DNA of 49,565 nt. Source: an uncultured Verrucomicrobiota bacterium. Its GTDB lineage: Bacteria > Verrucomicrobiota > Verrucomicrobiia > Limisphaerales > UBA1100. The notes beneath the pieces were generated by a model. The model was not told where the DNA came from. It searched no databases and saw only the letters and a list, made by a program, of their open reading frames with translations. Positions within the stretch are counted from its first letter, which is position 1. Each line of letters starts with the position of its first letter. This document shows positions 26,128 through 32,203 of the stretch, piece after piece. The DNA lies in assembly GCA_902551155.1 (NCBI GenBank), contig CACDBG010000007.1, positions 1 to 49,565 on the forward strand, given 5' to 3'. The translations under genes were made by a program, and so were the position numbers.

Positions 26128-26889
26128 ATGAATTCAACGTTTAACTCGATTGCCCTCTCCTTGTTGTTTGCTGGAATTATTTTGGCTGAGGATTCTGTCC
26201 CTAAAGCATTTATTAACGGAACTGGGCCCGGATGGCGTTCGTTAACAGAAAATGATTTTACCAATGTTAATTGTAATGAGGACACGTGGACTTTTGAGAA
26301 AAACGGTTTGATAAAGTGTACGGGGCGTCCGGTGGGAGTAATTCGTACTAAGAAAATGGTTACTAACCTTGAACTTGTTGTGCAGTGGCGTCACCTAAAG
26401 CATGCCGGTAATTCAGGCGTTTTCCTTTGGGCAATTCCAGAGAGCATAAAAAACCTTGAACAAGGCAAGGGGCGTTTGCCTGCCGGTATTGAAGTGCAAG
26501 TATTGGACTTAGGTTATGAAACGAATTGGGAAAAAGGTAAGGGTAAGCCTTCAGACTGGTTTACCAGTCATGGCGATGTATTTCCCACAGGCGGAGCAAG
26601 AATGAAGGCTTTCACCCCGCAGATTACCTACACTAAGGAGGATGGATCCAAGTACACCGTTGGTAAGCCTAATAGTAGCAGGAGTTTTCCAACTAAGCGC
26701 CTCACCAAGGGCGTAGGTGAGTGGAATCATTATTATATCCGTGCAATTAATGGTGAGGTTCGCCTTTGGGTAAATGGAGTAGAAGTTTGTGGAGGAACAG
26801 GTTGCAAACCAGCAACGGGTTATCTATGCCTTGAAAGCGAAGGGGCCCCCATTGAGTTTAGGGGTTTACGTATACGAGAGTTGCCTTAG
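26128..26889 (+). CDS. Exported DUF1080 (3-keto-disaccharide hydrolase-like) protein
   Basis: A concanavalin-like beta-sandwich protein of the DUF1080 (PF06439) family, about 253 residues from ATG 26128. The upstream ATG at 26050 would add 26 residues ahead of the signal peptide and is unlikely. Signal peptide to about residue 20. Family blocks include GTGPGWRSLTENDF, WTFEKNGLIKCTGRPVGVIRTKK, NSGVFLW and the C-terminal YLCLESEGAPIEFRGLRIREL. Some members hydrolyse 3-keto-glycosides; others only bind sugars. It is secreted and fits the polysaccharide-degrading setting of the PSD1/DUF1501 and sulfatase genes. Confidence 0.87.
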   Translation: MNSTFNSIALSLLFAGIILAEDSVPKAFINGTGPGWRSLTENDFTNVNCNEDTWTFEKNGLIKCTGRPVGVIRTKKMVTNLELVVQWRHLKHAGNSGVFLWAIPESIKNLEQGKGRLPAGIEVQVLDLGYETNWEKGKGKPSDWFTSHGDVFPTGGARMKAFTPQITYTKEDGSKYTVGKPNSSRSFPTKRLTKGVGEWNHYYIRAINGEVRLWVNGVEVCGGTGCKPATGYLCLESEGAPIEFRGLRIRELP

Positions 26890-27080
26890 ACAAAGATATC
26901 TTTGGCTAAGATTCCGGATTCATCGATTAGCCTGAAATCCCGGCTTAGGTGTTGGTATGCTAAGCGTTCGATGTCTATACCCATGATGGGAAGGAGGGTG
27001 CCATTTAAATCATGGATGGTGTAGAAATCTTTAACTGCGTAATAACCAAATTCGTCAGTTTTAACTGCTAGGAAGGAGAT
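26886..27080 (-). pseudogene. Protein-coding remnant without a start codon
   Basis: A 64-codon open frame on the minus strand ends in TAA at 26886-26888 and is preceded by TAA at 27081-27083 with no ATG, GTG or TTG near its start. The composition is protein-like (VKTDEFGYYAVKDFYTIHDL, then PIMGIDIERLAYQHLSRDF, then LIDESGILAKDIFV), so I read it as the 3' part of a decayed gene. No family is recognised. It overlaps the last bases of the DUF1080 gene and lies 3' of the deiodinase-like selenoprotein. Confidence 0.4.
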
Positions 27081-27153
27081 TTACCCAAATTTGGAATCTG
27101 TAGGCGGAGCACGCTGACTGGAAGCTTTGAAAAAGGTTTTTTACTCAATTAGC

Positions 27154-28146
27154 TTATTTATTTTTTGCAATTAGTTTTTTCAGCTCTTCTTGCATTTCTG
27201 GAATGTTAAATTCATGTGGGCCCCGACCGCCTTTGTAGGCAATGCGCCCATCCTTACTGATTATGTACATTCGGTCAGGCATAGCGTCAAAGCTCCGAGA
27301 GACGGTGTCATCAATATCGTCCACTAAAAGAGGGATGGTGAGGTTGAGTCCAGCAGAGCAGGTTAGGGCTATCTGTTGTCGCTCGCCGTAGGTTGTAGGT
27401 TGTGCGATATTTAATGGTGAAGGACGCGATGATCCCAATGGGTGTGCTTCCCGGATATACACCCAGTAGAAGTCAGCCTGTTTTCCATATGTTTCGTATG
27501 CTTGTTGGAGGCGCCCGGCCTCACGAGAGAAAGGGCCTCACGTATAGGAACCGAAAATAATTACTGATAGCCGTGTAATCTTGTCAAATTCAAGCGACCC
27601 TTTTTGGGTTATGAATTCAGCTGACACCTTCGGAGCCGGGGTTCCTACTTTGGGTCCACGATCTGGGCGACCACTAGAGGAGCGTTCTTTGCTGCGCCTC
27701 CAAGCTTGCCATTCCTCAGCACTTACGTTGCCATCTTTATTCGTGTCGCTTTCATTTAGAATTGTGTCGAAGAATTTTTGCCATTCCTTGGAGTTAAGTG
27801 ATTTGTCTTTGTCACCGTCTATGGCCGAAAACAGCTGTTGAGCTAGGTTGGGACTGCTTCCTTGATTCGGTCTTCGGAATCCCCCGCCTGAACTCCCTCT
27901 TCCTCCTGACCCACCGCGCATTCTGTTCTGGCGCATATCTTCACGTTCCTCAGGGGAAAGAAAATTGTTCTTATCTTTGTCGAATTGGTCGAACATTTCC
28001 TTGGGGCCCGGAAATTCTTCACGAGAGATTTTGCCATCTCCATTAGCATCCATTTGACGTCCAAATCCTCCCCCTCTTTGCTGTTGGGCATGCAGGATCG
28101 AAGATCCTATAATCAGTACCAACCAAAATTCTAATACTCGGCGCAT
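27154..28146 (-). CDS. EF-hand + iodothyronine deiodinase-like selenoprotein (UGA at 27538-27540 read as selenocysteine)
   Basis: Gene calling splits this into a 202-residue and a 102-residue ORF. They are in the same frame, separated by one TGA and 25 open codons, giving one protein of 330 residues with Sec at 203. Signal peptide 1-20. Four EF-hand calcium loops lie at about 33-44, 56-67, 110-121 and 134-145 (e.g. DANGDGKISREE, DTNKDGNVSAEE). A Gly/Ser/Arg-rich linker precedes the redox domain (about 165-330): VIIFGSYT, UGA, GPFSREAGRLQQAYE, then FYWVYIREAHP, PLLVDDIDDTVSRSFDAMPDRMYII and GRIAYKGGRGPHEF. These match the deiodinase family, where the active-site Sec follows FGSCT and is followed by PPF. 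A SECIS-like hairpin follows the UGA. Iodine chemistry is not implied; bacterial members are probably thiol/selenol oxidoreductases. Confidence 0.88.
27508..27522 (-). promoter_or_regulatory. Bacterial SECIS element of the deiodinase-like gene
   Basis: On the minus strand GAGGC (27518-27522) pairs with GCCUC (27508-27512) around the loop CGGGC. The loop begins 21 nt after the UGA at 27538-27540 and has G at its second position. Position and loop match the hairpin of the SelW-like gene (CGGGU, 22 nt), which supports both. Confidence 0.7.
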
Positions 28147-28205
28147 GCTTTTATTTGGCCTTTTTTTGGTGGCTTGGCTAGATAATTCAATGAATAATTC
28201 GCTGT

Positions 28206-29699
28206 ATGAACCGTGCGGTTTCTTTCTTTATATTCGTTGGGCTGGGTTTTGGTTCCTTCTCGGCTGAAAAGCTTTCCAGTGGATTAATTGCCAAGGGAAC
28301 TAAATGGGAAACTTTCTACTATCAGCGTGACAGTGGAGTTAAAGGGCCGGTTGTTTTTATTACCGGAGGTGTACATGGAAATGAGCCAGCAGGTGCCCGT
28401 GCAGCCGAACAAATTCGCCATTGGAAAATCAAAAAAGGGCGTCTTATTGTGGTTCCCAAGGTAAATAAGCCTGGGTTAATGGCTGATATTCGTTACTTAC
28501 CAGGTAAGCCAAAGGATCTCAGGGATTTAAACCGGAATTTTCCCAAGACCAATCAAGAGCCTACAGCTAAGGACATGCCAGCTTCCGCTTTATGGGAATT
28601 GTTGAAGACCTCACAGCCGGATTGGTTTATAGATTTGCATGAAGGGTATGATTTTCATCAAATTAACTCTGATTCGGTTGGCTCGTCCATTATCGATGTA
28701 AAAGGAGAATTGGCTGATGCAATTGTACCCAAGATGTTGGAGGTAGTGAATGCCACTATAACTGACAAGAAGAAAAAACTCGTGCGTTTGCGTTACCCGG
28801 TCAATGGAAGCGTGGCACGGGCGGTTTATGAAAGACTCGGGGCGGCTTCCATGATTCTAGAGACTACAAAAAAAGATCAGCCAATTTCCAAGCGTACAAG
28901 ACAACACCGACTTATGGTTCATACACTTTTAATGCACTTGGGCATGGTTAATAAGGAAACTGCACACGTTTTTGTGCCCTCAAAAACTGAAGGTATAAAG
29001 ATTGCTGTTTATGATGCTGGTGGAGTGGGTGGGAGTGGTCCGCGAAATTTGGATAAGGTTTTTACCGGTAAAAAAGTCATCATAAGACGTGTGGGAGCAG
29101 TTGATATTAGAGTCGGGGTTCTGGATCAATTTGACTTGGTGATTTTCCCGGGGGGTAGTGGGAGCAAGCAGGCTGCGGCACTTGAGGTAGAAGGTCGTGA
29201 GGTGGTAAAGAAGTTTATTAATCAGGGAGGAGGGTATGTTGGTATATGCGCTGGAGCTTATTTAGCGGCTTCCAATTACCAGTGGTCCTTAGGTATCAGT
29301 AATCATAAGACCTTTTGTGAATCGATTGATTTGCCGGAGATTGGGCGCAAGAGCATGTGGTATCGTGGTGCATCGGCGCCAGTAAAGATGGAGCTTACGG
29401 AGGAAGGCAGGAAAATACTAGGTAATGTAAAGGGGGTCTTTGATGTTCGTTATCACAATGGTCCGATTATGTCTGCTATGGGTAAGGAAGGGGTGGGACA
29501 TTTTCGTAGTTTGGCAACTTTTCGTAGTGAGGTCTCGAGGTACAAGCCGCAGGAAGGAACGATGGTCAACACGCCAGCGATTATTGTGGGTGAATTTGGT
29601 AAAGGGCGGGTGCTCTGCATTAGTCCACATCCTGAATCTACACCTGACCTCTACAAGCTAGTTCGAAATGCGATTCGATGGACGGTTCCTAACAAGTAA
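28206..29699 (+). CDS. Fusion of M14-type deacylase (AstE/AspA-like) and BPL_N glutamine-amidotransferase-like domain
   Basis: A 497-residue exported protein (signal peptide to about residue 20). The first domain (about 25-255) is an M14-family zinc hydrolase of the succinylglutamate desuccinylase/aspartoacylase type: Zn ligands H57-x-x-E60 in GGVHGNEPAG, the third ligand H145 in DLHEGYDF, RDLNRNFP, and a catalytic Glu in MILETTKK (about 218). The second domain (about 265-495) resembles BPL_N, a class I glutamine-amidotransferase-like fold: VIFPGGSGSKQAA, then GGGYVGICAGAYLAA with the nucleophile-elbow cysteine, and a late HPES. The two domains are rarely expected in one exported protein. It is divergent from the deiodinase-like gene (59-base gap). 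Confidence 0.85.
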   Translation: MNRAVSFFIFVGLGFGSFSAEKLSSGLIAKGTKWETFYYQRDSGVKGPVVFITGGVHGNEPAGARAAEQIRHWKIKKGRLIVVPKVNKPGLMADIRYLPGKPKDLRDLNRNFPKTNQEPTAKDMPASALWELLKTSQPDWFIDLHEGYDFHQINSDSVGSSIIDVKGELADAIVPKMLEVVNATITDKKKKLVRLRYPVNGSVARAVYERLGAASMILETTKKDQPISKRTRQHRLMVHTLLMHLGMVNKETAHVFVPSKTEGIKIAVYDAGGVGGSGPRNLDKVFTGKKVIIRRVGAVDIRVGVLDQFDLVIFPGGSGSKQAAALEVEGREVVKKFINQGGGYVGICAGAYLAASNYQWSLGISNHKTFCESIDLPEIGRKSMWYRGASAPVKMELTEEGRKILGNVKGVFDVRYHNGPIMSAMGKEGVGHFRSLATFRSEVSRYKPQEGTMVNTPAIIVGEFGKGRVLCISPHPESTPDLYKLVRNAIRWTVPNK

Positions 29700-29759
29700 A
29701 CTTGTTGGCATTGTGAAAATGCTCGCAAAATAGTTGATTTTGTTGCATGAAGTAGACCG

Positions 29760-30524
29760 ATGGACGCGGAGATTCGGAACGCGCAAGGAGAAAAACTCGA
29801 TTATTCTTTTCATGCAGCGGCGAGTGAAAGCCCTTTTACGGTGATCATTGGACATGGGGTGACCGCCAATAAGGATCGATCCTTTTTGGTTACTCTTGCA
29901 ACCGGTCTGGCAATGGCAGGTATTCCGACTTTGCGGTTTTCTTTTTCGGGTAATGGTGATTCAGAAGGTCGATTTGAGGATTCCTGTATTACCAAGGAAG
30001 TGGAGGATTTGGGGACGGTCATAGATGTAGTTCACGGGCAGGGCCGGAAGATTGCGTATATCGGTCATAGCATGGGTGGTGCAGTCGGAGTAAAACGTGC
30101 GGCAACGGACCCACGGATTGAGCTTCTGATTTCTTTGGCAGGAATGGTTCATACCAAAAAATTTGCTGAGGTAGAGTTTGGCGAGGAAACTCCTGGTGAA
30201 GGGTGTATGTGGGGTAAGGAGGAATGTCCTTTATCTGAATCCTTTATCGCTGATATGAATTCTATCGACAGTGTCTTGGATCTCGGAAGCCAAGTGAAAG
30301 TTCCGTGGTTTCTAGTGCACGGAATAGTTGATGATGTGGTGCCGATAGAGGAATCACGTGAGATATTTTCTCTAGCCAACGATCCCAAGGACCTGTTGGA
30401 AATCAAGGATTGCGATCATGTATTCGATCCGGAGACTGACCCAGATTCTTTACCGACGATGGTGAGTGCGGTTAGCTCTTGGTTGATGCCTAGAACTATG
30501 CCGGGAATGGCACCCCCAGCTTAG
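29760..30524 (+). CDS. Alpha/beta hydrolase (dienelactone-hydrolase-like)
   Basis: A 254-residue serine hydrolase with an oxyanion motif (GHGVTANKDRS, about 31-41), nucleophile elbow GHSMGG (Ser104), an acid-bearing loop VHGIVDDVVP (about 186-195) and a catalytic histidine in DCDHVFDP (about 220). There is no signal peptide, so it is cytoplasmic. It looks like a YfhR/FrsA-type small esterase or acylpeptide-type hydrolase; the substrate is not predictable. It starts 60 bases after the M14/BPL_N gene on the same strand and may be co-transcribed. Confidence 0.88.
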   Translation: MDAEIRNAQGEKLDYSFHAAASESPFTVIIGHGVTANKDRSFLVTLATGLAMAGIPTLRFSFSGNGDSEGRFEDSCITKEVEDLGTVIDVVHGQGRKIAYIGHSMGGAVGVKRAATDPRIELLISLAGMVHTKKFAEVEFGEETPGEGCMWGKEECPLSESFIADMNSIDSVLDLGSQVKVPWFLVHGIVDDVVPIEESREIFSLANDPKDLLEIKDCDHVFDPETDPDSLPTMVSAVSSWLMPRTMPGMAPPA

Positions 30525-30589
30525 TCATACTTCTATAAAATAGGGATTGTTGACAACTTTTCGCTCTTTTATCCTTTGTGTCATATTCT

Positions 30590-30605
30590 TGGCACATTCT
30601 ATGCG
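30590..30605 (+). promoter_or_regulatory. Candidate sigma-54 promoter for the prepilin gene
   Basis: TGGCAC, five bases, then ATGCG: GG at 30591-30592 and GC at 30603-30604 with exactly ten bases between, the invariant -24/-12 geometry of RpoN promoters. The expected transcript start is about 130 bases before the prepilin ATG. Type IV pilin genes are commonly RpoN/PilR-driven, which fits. Confidence 0.45.
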
Positions 30606-30747
30606 ACACCCTTGGCATTATGTTTGAGTAAGATCGGAAAACCCCCGAAAACTCGGATAAACTTGGCCTATATGAGTGATAATTGCGCAATGTATGAGTG
30701 AGACTCACGCATAAAAGCCAAAAACCCAACAAAACAGGAGACAAATC

Positions 30748-31770
30748 ATGAAATTGATGAAAGAAATTCGGAAACTGGTCCCCACTCATAAGGCTGGTTT
30801 CACGCTTATTGAGCTCTTGGTAGTTATTGCTATTATTGGCATTTTGGCTTCCATGCTGCTTCCCACGTTGGCTAAGGCCAAGAAAAAGGCAAACCGGATG
30901 AAATGTGCGAGTAAACTCGGCACAATCGGTAAAGCTTACGCAAGTTATGCGACTGATTCAGGCGGCTTCTACCATTTGGATGACCCCGCACTGGCCCAAC
31001 GAAACGCAAATCTTTTAAGAGCTAAAGGTTGGCGTGATTGGCAAAATCCATACCAGATATGTGGATGGTTCCGCGGTTACTCCTATGTTGATAGTTTGCA
31101 ATCTACGGCAGCGTTGAGCTCACCTTCTGATGCCAGAGCTGATGCTAATAATCAGCGACGTTCTTATGGAAGCGGTCGGGATGATTTGAAACTGTGGGGC
31201 TGGAATCAGCGTCAAAATAATGATCATGGTTCTTGGATTGATCCAAATCGCATGAGTTATGCCATGAGTCAGGGTGCTGATGCATTGCAGCCAGAGACTG
31301 TGATTGCTAATACCCGCAACTTTGCCACTACAGACGGTGTTAATACCGTTACCTATTTCCGCAAATTCGGTCATGGCGATGGCTGGGGCGGTGGCTGGAA
31401 GTACAGCGGCACCGAGATGTATGGTAATGACTGGCGCGGCGAAGCTATTATGGCTGTGGATAAGGCTGCTTTTGACGGGTATGCCGACAAGAGAGATGAA
31501 GGATTCCAAGCTGAGACGCTGGTTAACCCTCATTTCTACGGAGCTGCAGAATCCAAGGATTACGCTATGAGTGGTTTGGATTCAGAACAGGGCAACATCG
31601 TCCTTTCTGATGGTTCAACTTCTCAGGTTTCAGGTGATGCCGACTTCAAGGCTATTATCATCAAGCATGCTAATGCCTTCAAGGCAGGCGGTCACCAGCA
31701 GAGACAGTTATATGGTGGACCTAATCTATGTTGGATTCGCCCTTCCCAAGCTGGAAATCGCTGGAATTAA
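30748..31770 (+). CDS. Type IV prepilin/pseudopilin-like protein (N-methylation motif)
   Basis: A 340-residue secreted filament-like protein. The leader ([17 protein letters not shown]) is followed by the class III cleavage site G/FTLIELL with Glu at +5 of the mature protein, then a hydrophobic helix ([20 protein letters not shown]). The prepilin peptidase would remove the leader. The large C-terminal domain (about 60-340) is rich in Gly, Asn, Asp, Trp and Tyr and resembles the DUF1559/H-X9-DG proteins abundant in PVC bacteria; near the end it has a degenerate version (GNIVLSDG). The start is supported by AGGAG at 30736-30740, 7 bases before the ATG, one of the best ribosome-binding sites in the window. 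With its own promoter and a strong terminator it is probably a highly expressed single-gene unit. Confidence 0.87.
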   Translation: MKLMKEIRKLVPTHKAGFTLIELLVVIAIIGILASMLLPTLAKAKKKANRMKCASKLGTIGKAYASYATDSGGFYHLDDPALAQRNANLLRAKGWRDWQNPYQICGWFRGYSYVDSLQSTAALSSPSDARADANNQRRSYGSGRDDLKLWGWNQRQNNDHGSWIDPNRMSYAMSQGADALQPETVIANTRNFATTDGVNTVTYFRKFGHGDGWGGGWKYSGTEMYGNDWRGEAIMAVDKAAFDGYADKRDEGFQAETLVNPHFYGAAESKDYAMSGLDSEQGNIVLSDGSTSQVSGDADFKAIIIKHANAFKAGGHQQRQLYGGPNLCWIRPSQAGNRWN

Positions 31771-31797
31771 AAAGCTGGCACAAAATTATAACAAAAA

Positions 31798-31825
31798 GGG
31801 CGTCATTAACTTGGCGCCCTTTTTT
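31798..31825 (+). terminator. Rho-independent terminator after the prepilin gene
   Basis: A 7-bp stem (GGGCGTC with GGCGCCC, one G-T wobble) with an eight-base loop is followed by six T. It lies 28 bases after the prepilin stop. Confidence 0.85.
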
Positions 31826-31851
31826 ATGAAGAAATTTAATATAATAAAAAA

Positions 31852-31872
31852 GCTCCCCACTTGGTGGGGAGC
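31852..31872 (-). terminator. Rho-independent terminator for the small lipoprotein gene
   Basis: A perfect 9-bp stem (GCTCCCCAC with GTGGGGAGC) around a three-base loop. On the minus strand it is followed by six T, so it ends the small lipoprotein transcript coming from 32111. Confidence 0.8.
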
Positions 31873-31898
31873 GTGAAAAAAATCAAATATGATTAATA

Positions 31899-32111
31899 TT
31901 ATCTAGGATTAGGGCTGCCTTGAGAATTGGATTCTTCGCTTGAAGGATCGATGTCTTTATCGTGCTTCTGGCCTTCTGGTAGTGCACCCACATTGCCTGC
32001 TTCGGCATCATCAGCTGCAGTGGGTTCAGAGGCTACTTCTTCACCGCAGCCTATGCTTAGGAATGCGCCTACAGTTAGGGTTAGTAAGCTAGTAATAATA
32101 GTTTTTTTCAT
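31899..32111 (-). CDS. Small hypothetical lipoprotein
   Basis: A 70-residue protein from ATG 32111; a longer reading from 32159 would add 16 residues before the signal peptide. The signal peptide MKKTIITSLLTLTVGAFLSIGC ends in a lipobox (SIGC), so Cys22 would be lipidated. The mature part is short, acidic and unstructured (EEVASEPTAADDAEAGN...). No family is recognised. It is divergent from the first of the four tandem lipoprotein paralogues and has its own terminator, so it may be expressed independently and strongly. Confidence 0.75.
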   Translation of the reverse strand: MKKTIITSLLTLTVGAFLSIGCGEEVASEPTAADDAEAGNVGALPEGQKHDKDIDPSSEESNSQGSPNPR

Positions 32112-32127
32112 GTTAGGTTGAGTTTCT

Positions 32128-32156
32128 GTTATAATTCTTGTGTAACAGGTTCTTAA
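32128..32156 (-). promoter_or_regulatory. Candidate promoter of the small lipoprotein gene
   Basis: Minus-strand TTAAGA (32151-32156) and TATAAC (32128-32133) are spaced by 17 bases, 17 bases before the ATG. The upstream hexamer overlaps the 12-bp palindrome AACATTAATGTT (32155-32166). Confidence 0.4.
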
Positions 32157-32166
32157 CATTAATGTT
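32155..32166. repeat. 12-bp perfect palindrome in the divergent promoter region
   Basis: AACATTAATGTT is a perfect inverted repeat between the small lipoprotein gene (minus) and the first tandem paralogue (plus). It overlaps the -35-like hexamer of the former and a -10-like TAATGT of the latter, so a dimeric regulator bound here could control both. It may also be chance. Confidence 0.4.
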
Positions 32167-32203
32167 CTTCAGAGTTTCAAGCCAGAAAAAATTCATACAT
32201 TAA

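Noticed and set aside
30550-30555. Perfect TTGACA as a sigma-70 -35 box for the prepilin gene
   Set aside because: No acceptable -10 hexamer at 15-19 bases; the nearby sigma-54-type site fits better.
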